From Siphonodentalium dalli (lineage: Eukaryota; Mollusca; Scaphopoda; Gadilida; Siphonodentaliidae), in the NCBI GenBank assembly GCA_032622095.1, contig CP136063.1:206449934-206513933 (forward strand): a DNA stretch of 64,000 bases. Reading direction: 5' to 3'. Below, one piece after another: positions 1 to 47,475 of the stretch. Position numbers and translations under genes: made by a program. Under the pieces are notes generated by a model that did no database searches, was not told the origin of the DNA, and saw only the letters and a program-made list of their open reading frames with translations. Each line of letters opens with the position of its first letter. Positions within the stretch are counted from its first letter, which is position 1.

Positions 1-206
1 GCACAGCATGTTTTATGTATGTAACTGGTGGTCAATCTATGATTGCCCCCAACCACCTTGATTGGATAATGTTATACCGCGTGGCGATGTCTTCCCATCG
101 ACATCCACCGATAGCTTCGCATTGAGTGTCGCCTCATATAAACTACCTGAACTATAATTAAACCTAGCTGTTGAATACAGCCCCAGAGGTTTCCCACTAT
201 AGGACA

Positions 207-1060
207 GAATCCTGAATTCCAGTTAACAGAGAGGGGTGAATCCTGAATTCCAGTTAACAGAGAGGGGTGAATCCTGAATTTCAGTTAACAGAGAGGGGTG
301 AATCCTGAATTCCAGTTAACAGAGAGGGGTGAATCCTGTGCACTAGTTAAGAAACTATAGAATATAAGTCGTAGTTATTTCACACTCATATGATTATTTC
401 CACACATTTGCTGAATAATTATCTGTAACTTCAACACAGCAAGATGAGTTAGACTGAATTACATTAAATTAAGTCATTTTGCCTAAGATATAATCACAAT
501 TTGATGCTATAAAACCTGCGTACCAGGTTACCAACCTTGTTGAATCCTGAATACCTGTTAAAATTGGAATTACATGTATATGAGGATGTCATCCCCTGCC
601 CCCAATGAATCCTGAATACCAGTTGACAGAAAGGGGTGAATCCTGAATTCCAGTTAACAGAGAGGGGTGAATCCTGAATTCCAGTTAGCAGAGAGTGGTG
701 AATCCTGAATTTCAGTTAACAGAGAGGGGTGAATCCTGAATTCCAGTTAACAGAAAGGGATGAATCCTGAATTCCAGTTAACAGAGAGGGGTGAATCCTG
801 AATTCCAGTTAACAGAGAGGGGTGAATCCTGTGTACTAGTTAAGAAACTATAGAATATAAGTAGTAGTTATTTCACACTCATATGATTATTTCCACACAT
901 TTGCTGAATAATTATCTGTAACTTCAACACATCAAGATGAGTTAGACTGAATTACATTAAAATAAGTCATTTTGCCTCAGATATAATCACAATTTGATGC
1001 TATAAAACCTGTGTACCAGGTTACCAGCCTTGTTGAATCCTGAATACCTGTTAAAATGGT
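207..1060. repeat. 31-bp minisatellite arrays inside a 493-bp segmental tandem duplication
   Basis: Unit begins gaatcctgaattccagttaa. Array one runs 207-338 (4 units plus part) and array two 607-831 (7 units plus part). The sequence after each array (about 338-577 and 831-1056) is also nearly identical, so the block was duplicated as a whole. A decayed trace (gtaccacttaacagagggg) continues near 1450-1510. Confidence 0.9.
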
Positions 1061-1068
1061 TATATTAA

Positions 1069-1434
1069 AGTGATGTGAAACACTCTGGTAGGGTGGTCAA
1101 ATATAAATGGAGAATAATCTTGTTCAAAGTAGTAAGTTTTACAAATAGTATATCCAAATTGACAACACACACCATCATTCTTATATATGAATTAAATGCA
1201 GTGACTCTCGATGGTGAAATCATTTTCGTTAGTTTATCGCTGATAGATGCGTCCCAAATAGAGCTGTAAATATTTACATTTGATCGTAGTTCTGATGATG
1301 TTTTCTGGAGTGGTACGGTCGATTTGCTTCAAATTTTCGGTAATGTTAGTAGAATGTTACATTCCTCCACTTGTCATAGCGCCTGAATACTAACTTATCA
1401 GTTTCACGCACCCGAACAAGTACATAATATGTCT
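1069..1434 (+). mobile_element. TTAA-flanked element, family I copy 1
   Basis: Flanked by TTAA at 1065-1068 and 1435-1438; starts AGTGATGTGAAACACTC and ends CATAATATGTCT. Two more copies occur at 35178-35546 (inverted) and 45321-45687. TTAA flanks in all three fit a piggyBac-like mechanism, but terminal inverted repeats are short, so class is uncertain. The open frame 1075-1269 is not conserved between copies. Confidence 0.65.
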
Positions 1435-1860
1435 TTAATATATGAATCCCGAGTACCACTTAACAGAGGGGTATGAATTCTTCGTACCACTTCAAAATCA
1501 CCCGAATCTCGCACACTAGAAAAGGGGGTGACACTCTTGTATACAAGCCTTGAAATAGGGTGTCTGTCATAGGGTGTCCTTGTTGCCATTCATCTGATGA
1601 ATGGCAACAAGCCATATTTCCAACTAAATCCTAAATTCCTAATTAGTTATGACAAACACACCATGTAACTATATCTGTCATCAGAAAGACTTTGTCAAAT
1701 TACTAATGTTATATTACCGACTATTTACTGTTAAAAAGAGATGTAAACGATGATACATGGAGCCATATGTTTCAGGAAGCAGTACTAACAATTTCGTACA
1801 GGACAAATTCATACAACAGAGCCAAATGAAACACCATCACAACATACATTAGTATATTAA

Positions 1861-2241
1861 CCCTTTACCCAACAGGAGGGCCCTGTGCCAATGCATTCTC
1901 TTATATATGCGAGTCGACCATAGGTCGCCTCGCATATATAAGAGAATGCATTGGCTTAACACATTAAAAATTATAAAATTGTTAAATAATGTAAGAAAAA
2001 ATGGTAAAAAAATATTTTTTTAGGCCAATGCATTCTCTTATATATGCGAGGCGACCTATGGTCGACTCGCATATATAAGAGAATGCATTGGCATAGGGCA
2101 TAACTGTAACTATCACAATGTGGTCAAGGAGCCGGTTCCAATGATATCCATATTTGTATGGTTTTATTGAGACAGACCGAAGATATTTTAGGCTGTTGAA
2201 GCTTTATTTGGCCGGTTTTGGCCGGTTTGTTGGGTAAAGGG
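1861..2241 (-). mobile_element. piggyBac-like MITE, family B copy 1
   Basis: TTAA on both sides (1857-1860, 2242-2245); ends CCCTTTACCCAACA and TGTTGGGTAAAGGG. Carries two copies of a ~66-bp perfect hairpin (AATGCATTCTCTTATATA arms) around an AT-rich spacer, and a non-hairpin side with taaagcttcaacagcc. No coding capacity. Orientation is opposite to the copy at 15018. Confidence 0.85.
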
Positions 2242-2245
2242 TTAA

Positions 2246-2901
2246 CATATTAGGATATAGATATCCCCATAGCACCGGATACATGTATATAATGTATATA
2301 TATATTCTTTTGTAAATACTTCTTTCTCTGTACTTCTCTATGTTCATGCGAATTATGAGAATAAATCATCATCACCCTTGACCTGTTTAAACACTTTACT
2401 GTCAAGTTTTAAAAACTAAACTTTGGTATGTTATAGGACAAATTGGGCTTTTATAGCTAATTAGATGGTAGGCCTAACAGAAGTGCTTACATGACAATGC
2501 GTTTGCCTGGCAAATTCTTTAATAATGAAAATAAGAATATTAATTTGGCAAATTTGTTCTCCTTGGCTCTGATGGCTGCACATTATCAGCAACTGCTTCA
2601 GAGTATGTGTGTCTGGTCACATATAAAATTAGTTTGTTATCTCGTTTGGATTTTATTATGCGTGGCAGAGAAATATATCTTTTTCTGTCTGAAGAAATGT
2701 CTGTGTTTGACATGTATATTATATATATAAAAAATTTATATTTTATATACTAGCAGTTCTATGTATTTTAACCACTGATAGAAGCATCTGTGCATGTATG
2801 TCCATCTTTCTACATGTACTGGTGTATTTTATTTTGCTAGATGTAGTTTGTATATATTCAGACAATTGAGATAAATTTAGTGCTAGAATTTATTTTCTAT
2901 A
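2246..2901. other. No recognised feature
   Basis: AT-rich unique-looking sequence. The 79-codon frame at 2491-2730 has no recognisable family, no splice context and low-complexity composition; not called as a gene. Confidence 0.5.
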
Positions 2902-2903
2902 TA

Positions 2904-3089
2904 CAGTAATGCCCTAAGTAATCGACTCCATAACCACAGCAGAATTATGGGTAACTTTTCAGGATTTAGTCGGAAATATGGCTTGTTGCCATTCATCGGA
3001 AAGCTCTCTGAGCCATATTTCCGACTAAATCCTAAAAGTTACCCATAATTCTGCTGTGGTTATGGAATTTATTACTTAGGGCATTACTG
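2904..3089. mobile_element. Palindromic Tc1/mariner-like MITE, family A copy 1
   Basis: TA on each side; ends CAGTAATGCCCTAA and TTAGGGCATTACTG; the two arms are complementary almost to the centre (fold-back). TA target duplication and CAGT start fit Tc1/mariner. Non-coding. Confidence 0.85.
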
Positions 3090-3309
3090 TACACAGATTC
3101 TAAAAGTGTTCAGCATGAATGACTTGTTGTAATGATTATTTTTTAGCTATTTTTCATGCTTGGTCAGGTTCGAATCTGTTGATTGAAGAGAAATAGGTTC
3201 AGTTTCAATGTCTCGTCAATGAGTATTTAGTATAGAAAGTTCAGATCTCAAAGGGAATTAATGGTACATTTCAACAAGGCTATGTACAAACCTTCTATAA
3301 ACACTACTA

Positions 3310-3432
3310 CAGCAATGCCCTAAATAATTGACTCCTTAACCACAGCAGAATTATGGGTAACTTTTCAGGATTTAGTCGGAAATATGGCTTGTTGCCATTC
3401 ATTGGAAAGCTTTCACATTTATGGCATTACTG
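3310..3432. mobile_element. Family A palindromic MITE, deleted copy 2
   Basis: Has both termini (CAGCAATGCCC and GGCATTACTG, TA flanks) but most of one arm is missing, so it no longer folds fully. Confidence 0.7.
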
Positions 3433-3776
3433 TAGCTAGTGCACTAAATCTTTTATTTTACTTTGTTTAAATAATAATTGTTTTGGAATGGAAACATTGT
3501 AATGTTTCTCCCATACTAGTTTATTGCAGAAATGTAGATAATTCATTTTTTAAATATTCACATTTACATCTTGCCACCAGATCATAGCGTTGTTGCTATT
3601 CACTATCCATTTCTTTTTAAAGGCACATACAGTGTTCGCAACTTAACATTTGAACATACATGTATTTATACATGTATTGTAAATCAGTGGTTAATGAGTA
3701 CAAAGTTATATTTATTCATCTTCAGACTTTATTAAAGTGAATGCACAGCAATTTCAACCATTATTTCAACAATTAG

Positions 3777-4016
3777 CCCTTTCAGTGCCAAGTCCGATTT
3801 TTGGATCAGCCCATATTTCCTTGATAATTTTTCAAATTTACTGATTATAATAATGTGATACATTGATGGAAAGAGCTCTTAGTCAATGTGATACATTGAT
3901 GGAAAGAGCTGTTAGAGCTCTTTCCATCAATGTATCATATTATTATAATCAACAAATTTGAAAAATTATCAAGGAAATATGGGTTGATACAAAAATCGGA
4001 CTTGGCACTGAAAGGG
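3777..4016. mobile_element. TTAA-type MITE, family D copy 1
   Basis: Starts CCCTTTCAGTGCCAAG, ends CTTGGCACTGAAAGGG with TTAA at 4017-4020 (left site mutated to TTAG). Long fold-back arms with aatatgggttgatac and ttgataatttttc. Family copies also at 34800, 41206, 44035 and 50966. Confidence 0.75.
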
Positions 4017-4142
4017 TTAACCAACAGCCAGTCATTCTTTTACCCCTTTCTCTGGCTTGAAGATGAAATAATTTTCTTAAATTGGCCAAACACTATATAT
4101 TCCTTTAATTTATTTTCACTTTTCTACTGGAGTTTACATTAA

Positions 4143-4390
4143 CCCTTTTGTTTAGTAAATGGATTCTGCCATTCTGTTTTATTGTATACATTGGAAAAAT
4201 AAGCAGACAATTTACAGTGTAACAAAAAGATAATACAAGTGCAGAAGGATCGATTCATATTCTTTGGTGGGAAATGTTCAGATAATAAAATAAGTTCAAC
4301 CTATTGTTGTTTTTAAAACTTATTATCTGAACATTTTCTACATGTACTCGTCAATGAGTATTTAGAATAAAAATGGCTAATTGGAGCTTT
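4143..4390. mobile_element. TTAA-type MITE, family E copy 1
   Basis: TTAA at 4139-4142 then CCCTTTTGTTTAGTAAATGG; core hairpin ttcagataata ... tattatctgaac near 4277-4332. Right boundary unclear. Related sequence at 5815-5938, 17878-18120, 24387-24700 and 34655-35150. Confidence 0.6.
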
Positions 4391-4559
4391 TGATTCTTCG
4401 GGCTGCAATATCCAATTGAGTTCAACCCCCTTTATATCCAGACTTCATTCAGTCTTGCATATAAGTCTATAATTATGTCATAATGATAATTAACAGATGG
4501 ACTCTCACGGATGCATGTAATGACCTAGTTATCAATCACAGATTTTACTAACAAGGATA

Positions 4560-4734
4560 CAGTAATGCCCTAATAATCGACTCCTTAACCACAGCAGAAT
4601 TATGGGTAACTTTTTAGGATTTAGTCACTGAGAGCTTTCCGATGAATGGCAATAAGCCATATTTCCGACTAAATCCGGAAAAGTTACCCATAATTCTGCT
4701 GTGGTTAAGGAGTCAATTATTTAGGGCATTACTG
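4560..4734. mobile_element. Palindromic Tc1/mariner-like MITE, family A copy 3
   Basis: TA flanks, CAGTAATGCCC and GGGCATTACTG ends, arms complementary around a shortened centre. Confidence 0.85.
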
Positions 4735-5197
4735 TAAATGTATATGTATGATTATAAAAATTGGGGATATAGTGAGAAATTTTAATGATATTCATTGGCC
4801 CCTGCGAATAGTGGGTTTTTGATCAAATCCAATTTTAATTGAATAGCTGTCAAAATATTTGAAAACGAATGAATATCGAATCGAATATTTCATAATCTTG
4901 CTCGCCAAAATGATAAGATAAAGATGTTTCCTGTTTTTGTCTGTATGTCAGAATCATCTATTAAATAAAATCATGACTTTCTCAACTGTAATTGATTAAA
5001 GGAGCTTTGATCTCACTTTCGCAAGCAACATTATAATTACCACTGCAAGTCAAAACTGAGCAAACACAATCAAATAATCAAAAGATAATGCATCTAATAG
5101 CATGCATGCACAGTCCCATGATGTACCGTTCAACAGAATTGTGAAGTATCTTACGTTTATCTCCAATTGAATGTCCACGGAATAAATTATAACTTAA

Positions 5198-5721
5198 AGA
5201 TACGGGCGGCGTTGCATGGTCGTGGGTATGCTGTTAAAATATTCACCTCCGTCAAAAACCGCCATAAACAGAAAGAATAGTAAAATATAGACCGACTTTG
5301 TTCTTATACCAAACAGAAATATGGCATAAACAGTATGTTATTGTCAAATGTTTTTCCTTTGTTATGTAAACAAATGCAAAAAACGTTACAGAATCTGGCT
5401 TTTGTTTAGATCCGGATATGGTAAATATAAAGAGCGTTATTTGTTACTGTTTTCCTGATATGGAAATAATATAGAGGGTTTATATCATTTGTGTGTGATT
5501 AACCAATAGAATTGAGCTGTGTTATGTAAACAGAAGCAAAACATCTGTAACACGAGCAGGCTCTTGTTTATGTACACCATCATACGTCTTGAAGACAATA
5601 TACTATTTACGCATTGATTATGTTTGGCATATGAACAAAACTATATATATTTTAATATTCCTTCTGTTGATGGCGATTTGAACATATATTAATATTTCTG
5701 CAACCAACGCCGCCCGTGCCT
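5198..5721. mobile_element. TTAA-flanked element with GC-rich terminal inverted repeats
   Basis: TTAA at 5194-5197 and 5722-5725; ends AGATACGGGCGGCGTTG and CAACGCCGCCCGTGCCT are inverted repeats with two mismatches. 524 bp, AT-rich interior, no coding. A piggyBac-like non-autonomous element by its target site. Confidence 0.7.
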
Positions 5722-5814
5722 TTAACTGTTATGCTCGTGGTCGCGAAACAAGAGTGTTTTCAGTAAAATTGAGCAGACAATTAACATACTAGTATAATAA
5801 CAGTTTAGAAGGGG

Positions 5815-6075
5815 TCTTACTTATTAAAGGGATATGTTCAGATAATAAGTTCAACACATGACCTACATGTATGTTGGAACTTATTATATGAACATATTCC
5901 TATGGGAACTACTCATTGAGTATTTATTAGAAAGGTTAACCTTTTGTAGGTAGAACAATATTTATGTCGCTGTATGATTGGCGGGTGGAACAACATTTAT
6001 GTCGCTGTTTGGTTGGTGGGTGGAATGATATTTATGTCGCTGTATGATTGGCCGGTGGAACGACATTTATGTTGT
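5815..6075. repeat. Family E fragment followed by ~40-bp tandem repeat
   Basis: 5815-5938 contains the ttcagataataagttcaac hairpin of family E. 5951-6075 holds degenerate repeats of a ~40-bp unit with gg(a/c)tgg..tggaac.acatttatgtcgctg, related to the element at 24055-24382. Confidence 0.55.
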
Positions 6076-6083
6076 TTATGGTA

Positions 6084-6296
6084 CAATAATGCCCTAAGTA
6101 ATCGACTCCATAACCACAGCAGAATTATGGGTAACTTTTCAGGATTTAGTCGGAAATATGGCTTGTTGCCATTCATCGGAAAGCTCTCACCGAGAGTTTT
6201 CCGATGAATGGCAACAAGCCATATTTCCACCTAAATCCTGAAAAGTTACCCATAATTCTGCTGTGGTTATGGAGTCGATTACTTAGGGCATTACTG
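6084..6296. mobile_element. Palindromic Tc1/mariner-like MITE, family A copy 4
   Basis: 213-bp near-perfect palindrome, TA flanks, right end GGGCATTACTG. Overlapping open frames on both strands (5974-6207, 5997-6230) are products of the palindrome. Confidence 0.88.
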
Positions 6297-6298
6297 TA

Positions 6299-7003
6299 GT
6301 TCTAGGGTAATATCATGTTACTGTGTAAAATGACTTCAAAAAATCGTCTCCTAAAATATTAATAGGCTAAATTGGAACTTTTGATAGATCTCATGCATAT
6401 AGATATAATTTTTATTATTTAGATTAATTTGTGCTTTTAATAAAGGTGTTTGTATGTTTTATATTTCTTACAATAGGCATAGGCAAATGTTATAATATTG
6501 CTCAGTTTATTTGCTAAATATATCCACCCATGGCCAATGGATATGATGTCATAAATGACTTACTCACCTGCCAAAGGGTTAATATAAAGGCACAAATGCA
6601 CTGTTTCACCAGAGAGAAATCAAGCCAGTAATTTGTTTTTAAAATTGACAAAAATGGCATTGAAACTTCCTGTATTTTTATGAAATGTATTTGGTGAAAT
6701 TTCACCTCTATTAAAAAAAAGCATTTTGCCATCAGAAAATCTGATGGCTTATTCTGTCTTACCAGCTCTTTCTACATGGATAATGTTCTCTGATACATGT
6801 ATGTAATATTCAAATTTTGAGTTATGGACTCCTGACTTATCACAACATGTATCCATCAAGAGATATCATTTATCTCTCTTTCTTGGCAGATCTAGAGGGA
6901 CATTAAATATTAGTTTGGAAGATAATAAAATCTCCTGAAAATGTCTGGGAATATTTGTTGATAATTGAATCATGTAAAGCTTATATATTGGTCCATACAT
7001 GTA
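6299..7003. other. No recognised feature
   Basis: Unique-looking AT-rich sequence; a trace ctgccaaagggttaat near 6571 resembles the end of a TTAA-type MITE. Confidence 0.4.
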
Positions 7004-7153
7004 CAGTAATGCCATAAGTAATTGACTCCTTAAACACAGCAGAATTATGAGAGCTTTCCGATGAATGGCAACAAGCCATATTTCCGACTAAATCCTGAAA
7101 AGTTACCCATAATTCTGCTGTGTTTAAGGAGTCGATTACTTAGGGCATTACTG
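7004..7153. mobile_element. Family A palindromic MITE copy 5
   Basis: TA flanks, CAGTAATGCC and GGGCATTACTG ends; left arm internally deleted, right arm complete. Confidence 0.8.
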
Positions 7154-7187
7154 TATTTAGGTCTGCATGCTTGTTTTGGACATTTAA

Positions 7188-7435
7188 CCCTTCCGTGACT
7201 GGAGCTTCCTGACATTTGCGTAAACTCTGCCAAAGCATTCTCTTATAGATGTGAGTCTCCTATAGGGAGCCTCGCATATTTAAGAGAATGCATTGGCCTA
7301 AGAATATTTACCTTGACCTTTTAAGTCAGTGCATTCTCTTATATATGCAAGGCTACCTATGGGAGACTCACATATATAAGAGAATGCACTTGCACGGGGT
7401 ATTTAATGCTGCACCAGCACAAATCCCATCATGAA
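7188..7435. mobile_element. TTAA-type MITE, family C copy 1
   Basis: TTAA at 7184-7187 then CCCTTCCGTGACTGGAGC; two hairpin modules with AATGCATTCTCTTATA arms; the gctgcaccagc...catcatgaa end is interrupted by the hAT element at 7452. Confidence 0.7.
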
Positions 7436-7451
7436 CGATGTCATGAAATTT

Positions 7452-8220
7452 CAGGGTTCGCGCTGCCGATAGCCAATTTAGCAAATTGCTATAAAAAAAA
7501 TGAAATTGCTCCAAAAAAATCCCGATTGGCTACAAAAGGGGCACCTAACTTTTTGGCATTTGGCAATTGGTACCCATCGGGCATATACTATAGCTTGCAG
7601 TCAATCGGTCGGAAACAAAACGCACATCGATATCCGGTCGCGATATAGCTAATTGGGTCCTAATTGAAAGCGTATAATAGATTCGCGGCTTACATGTATG
7701 TCAGATCAACTTATTTTATCGCGGGGGTGAAAGGGTTTTGAATTTCTACTCGATAATAACACTAAGTACGGCTATTGACTCCAATTTGACAAACATTAGT
7801 CAAACAAAGGGCTTCCTGAAGTCTACTAGTACATCGTTAGGAAGCTGTGTATTGATAGTAGGTGTTAGATAAATTATCATAAATATCTCCTATGTAACTC
7901 GGCTTTCACAAACTGTGACATACATGTACAGCAAATATGAATCGTATATAAGTGCTAGTTAGATTTCAGACACGCAACATCCTTCTAAAATGAAGAAAGT
8001 CACTGATTTATTCGGACATTACCGATAAAATAAATACATACATATAATAGGAAATATGCTTGTTTTTTTGTTTTTTTGGAATACATGTACCAAATTCAAA
8101 AGTGGCACCAAAAAATACTGGTTGGAAAAAAGTGGCAACAGAAAGTATAAAGTGGCTCTAGAAATAATTAAATTGGCAACAGTGTTGGCACCTGGGAATT
8201 TTGGGCCAGCGCGAACCCTG
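7452..8220. mobile_element. hAT-like non-autonomous element
   Basis: Terminal repeats CAGGGTTCGCGCTG and CAGCGCGAACCCTG (one mismatch) are a classic hAT form. Flanks tgaaattt and atgaaatg are only an approximate 8-bp duplication. The 769-bp interior has no transposase. Confidence 0.75.
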
Positions 8221-8340
8221 ATGAAATGCTAAAAGGGTAGGCCCAGTTTAAAGTTGGTCAATACTGGTATCATACATAGCTGAAATGGTCACTCAAAATA
8301 GAATACACTTGGCAAGGCTTCCGCAGGTCAGAACTAATGA

Positions 8341-8504
8341 AATTATAAGAGAATGCATTGGCCTAACAATATTTTCATATACATTGTAAGCCAGTGCATT
8401 CTCTTATATATTCGAGGATCTCAATGGGAGACTCGCATATATAAAAGAATGCACTGGCACAGGATCTTTAATATTGCACCATCGCAGCTCCCGTCATGAA
8501 AGGG
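8341..8504. mobile_element. TTAA-type MITE remnant, family C copy 2
   Basis: Contains two hairpin halves with catt/gcactggca and the right end gtcatgaaaggg before TTAA 8505-8508; left end missing. Confidence 0.6.
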
Positions 8505-8806
8505 TTAAAAGTGTTCCAGTCAATCACGGGGCCAGTCACCAGGGATCAGCCTAGATTTGATTTTCAGGGACTTCTCACAGTCACACAAATAAGATGAAGA
8601 GATTGACTGGGGTAAAGTGCATATTACAAAATTGAAGTTGATTGGAAAGATATAATATGTAAATATAAATTAAGAAAAATGGTTGCAAAATGAAGTCTTT
8701 GCATTCATATCATATCTTGCTAACTAGGAATAATAAACAAACATTATTTTGCAAACATTACTGAATCTTACTGCATAATTTAGATATATTTTTAACTATT
8801 TAGTGA

Positions 8807-44742
<35,936 letters not shown>

Positions 44743-45120
44743 GCACATTGTTGTTGAAAGTTTAAATTCATCACCAGCGACTGTGAAGATGTATCAAGAT
44801 TAAACACCAGGATCACAGTTTTAACCCTTTCATGACTGGAGCTTCTTGAATTTTGCGAAAACCCTGAGCCAATGCATTCTCTTAAATATACAAGTCTCCC
44901 ATAGGGAGCCTCGCATATATAAGAGACTTCATTGGCCTAACAATATTTACCTTGACCTGGTAAGCCAGTGCATTCTCTTATATATGCGAGGCTCCCTAGG
45001 GCAGACTCGCATATATAAGAGAATGCACAGGCACAGGGTCTTTAATGCTGCACCAGCGCAGCTCCTGTCATGAAAGGGATAAACCTAATAAGGCTCTAAC
45101 TGAAATAAAAGTATCACATT
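44743..45120 (+). other. PRKAA: PRKAA 3' UTR start, candidate poly(A) signal
   Basis: Sequence after the stop codon. A TTAA-type MITE (44825-45080) already occupies it. The first AATAAA is at 45104-45109; further hexamers at 49222-49227 and 49293-49298 (the latter followed by GT-rich sequence) could serve a longer UTR. The true end cannot be decided from sequence. Confidence 0.3.
44825..45080. mobile_element. TTAA-type MITE, family C copy 7, in the 3' flank
   Basis: TTAA at 44821-44824, CCCTTTCATGACTGGAGC start, two hairpins, CTGTCATGAAAGGG end with the right TTAA mutated to ATAA. 79 bp after the stop codon. Confidence 0.8.
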
Positions 45121-45125
45121 GGCAG

Positions 45126-45946
45126 ACCTGAGAATATGGTGCTGGACATTTACAGAATGAGGTCCTCAGAGGGTAAATTTAGTGACGCTACCGGCACATC
45201 GGTCTAGCATCACTAAATCCACCCTCTGCTCTCTGGAGACCTTGTTCTGTTTAGGCCTCATCTTAGGCTTCTGGAAAGTATCTTTATTATAAAATTAACA
45301 AGTTTTTTAGTTTCTTTTAAAGTGATGTGAAACACTCCGGTGGGGTGAGCAAGTAGAAATGGAGAATAATCTTGCTCCAAGTTGTTATTTTTACGAATAG
45401 TAATCCAAATTGACAACACACACCGTCATTCTTATGTATTAATTAAATGCAATGACGCTGGATGGCGAAATCGTTTGCGTTAGTTTATCTCCGATTGTTG
45501 CGTCCCGAATTGAGATGTAAATATTTACAATTGAGCGTAGTTCAGACGTTGTTTTCCATGGAGTGGTATGGTCGATTTCTTTTAACTTTTCGGTGATGTT
45601 AGTGGAATGCTATATTCCCCAGGTTGGCATAGAGCCTGAGAACTAACTTAAAAGTTTATTGCACTCGAACAAGTCCATAATATGTCTTTAATAGAAAGTA
45701 TCTTTTTCTTTTTTAGTTAAGTTTGTCTTTATCCCCAAATTGGCAGATGACACATGGCATAATTGAGGTGCCAAATGTGTGCACATTACTATATTCACCA
45801 TCTATTCACCCATAGCAGATGAGGCCTAAGCAGAGTGAGGTCCTTAGAGGGTGAGGCTAGCTCACTGTGTGGGATAGTGTCACTAAATTAACCCTCTGGG
45901 AACTTCATTCTGCAAATGTTAAGCACCATATTCTTGGGCCTGGCAG
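45126..45946. mobile_element. Family F MITE copy 10, split by a family I insertion
   Basis: Ends cctgagaatatggtgctgg and agcaccatattcttgggcc; family I lies at 45321-45687 between TTAA sites. The outer flanks ttggcaga / tggcagtg are only approximate duplications. Confidence 0.72.
45321..45687 (+). mobile_element. TTAA-flanked family I copy 3
   Basis: TTAA at 45317-45320 and 45688-45691; AGTGATGTGAAACACTC start, CATAATATGTCT end; collinear with 1069-1434. Confidence 0.72.
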
Positions 45947-45949
45947 TGG

Positions 45950-46347
45950 TGGCTGCCGCTTGAAATATCATGTCCACCGCTTCCTACTTCTGTTATTTTC
46001 ATAAATAGCACAAAGCTAGCCAATCTTTTTAACCCGTTCGCTCATGCATTTAATCAAATGGCATTCACTTGTAATAGTTTACATCGTAATGTCGATATTA
46101 ATAGGGAGGTTTATATTGTAAAACAGCTCCAAACTTTGGCTGCCATAGAAATAACCTTGGTGTAAAAGCACCACATGATATACCAATGCAAATGCTCGAC
46201 ATATGCCAATAAGATGAACCAAAGTGTGACTTCGCAGAAATAATAATTATGTGTCAATCACAAAATGGTGTGAGACTATGGGAGGCCAAATTAACTTTTA
46301 ATAATTTTTTGCGCTTAAGCACAATTATTTCTGCTTAAGCGGACAGA
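45950..46347. other. No recognised feature
   Basis: Unique-looking flank sequence; short mirror gcttaagcacaattatttct gcttaagcgg near 46312. Confidence 0.4.
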
Positions 46348-46355
46348 CTCGTCTG

Positions 46356-46895
46356 CAGGGTCTGCGCTGGACCAAAATGAACCTTTGCCAAATTATTTGC
46401 CAATTGAAAATATTTTTTGCCAAATTCTTTTAGAATTTGCCAAATGCTATCCCTGATAGTATAATTTTCCGCAACATTTCAGTCCTATTTTGTGGTTTAT
46501 CATACAGTATCAAACAACAATAAACCAATCACTGAACAATTAAATTGTAGAAGGGTTGCTTCATCAGAAGGGCACATTCCAAGAGGATTAGCTATGTAAA
46601 CACCACCACCACCACACTAAATACGGGTAATCCCTCACCCATCGATACTAATGCTATCAGATTAACTGCATCTTAATAAAGGTGTTAACTTTTCCTAGAC
46701 CTTATAAAACACCACTAATATAATTATATTGTGAGAGTTTCCTGAAATGATTGGTATTGATTGATCAATATTTTTCAACATTTTTGAGGAATTAATAAGT
46801 GATTTGCCAAAACTTTTGCGAAATGAAAATATTTTTTGCCAAAAATGAATTGTTTTTGCCATTGGCAAATTTGGCAAGTGGCAGCGCGAACCCTG
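46356..46895. mobile_element. hAT non-autonomous element with exact 8-bp target duplication
   Basis: CAGGGTCTGCGCTG and GCAGCGCGAACCCTG ends flanked by ctcgtctg on both sides (46348-46355, 46896-46903). Same family as 22752-23263 with tttgccaaat subterminal motifs. Confidence 0.93.
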
Positions 46896-46903
46896 CTCGT
46901 CTG

Positions 46904-47475
46904 AATGCTACTTTAGAAGAGAGCGACTCATCAATACGTATTTAGTAAAGAAACAGATAACTACCTTTAATACTAGTCCTTTATGGCTACGTGAAGTGAA
47001 CATTTGTCCTCATAAAAGTTTTTTTGCATTTACTCTTTAAGCCAAAGTCTGATACTAAACATTATATTATATATTCACTTACATGTATTTGGTTGAATTT
47101 AAACCAAAATGTTTTGTGAGTATGAACATGAGAAAATTTTAATAGCAGCAGTCATTTAACTTTTTCATGCTGTGTAGAAGCGATTGTTGTTTAATCTCAG
47201 TTTTAATTATACGACATAGCATGATTCGCCCCTTACGGAAATATATTATTTAAGATTGCTGCAATATATAGTATGGCCAGTAATAATATATCTTGTTGAA
47301 TAATTTTGGAATGATGTCCTACCCCTAATAATGAAAACAGGTACTCCTTAAAGATCCACTGTCCGATTTGAAATTAAATAATTAAGAATTTCCTCGGGCA
47401 ATTTTCCACTTTCTGGGCAAAAGAAAATAAAAAATTCTTGCAATCACCATCATTCATATCACAGATGCATCGCTA
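46904..47475. other. No recognised feature
   Basis: AT-rich intergenic sequence without repeat or coding evidence. Confidence 0.4.

Noticed and set aside
207-831. Regular repeats that could suggest a CRISPR array
   Set aside because: The 31-bp units are contiguous with no spacers and the context is eukaryotic.
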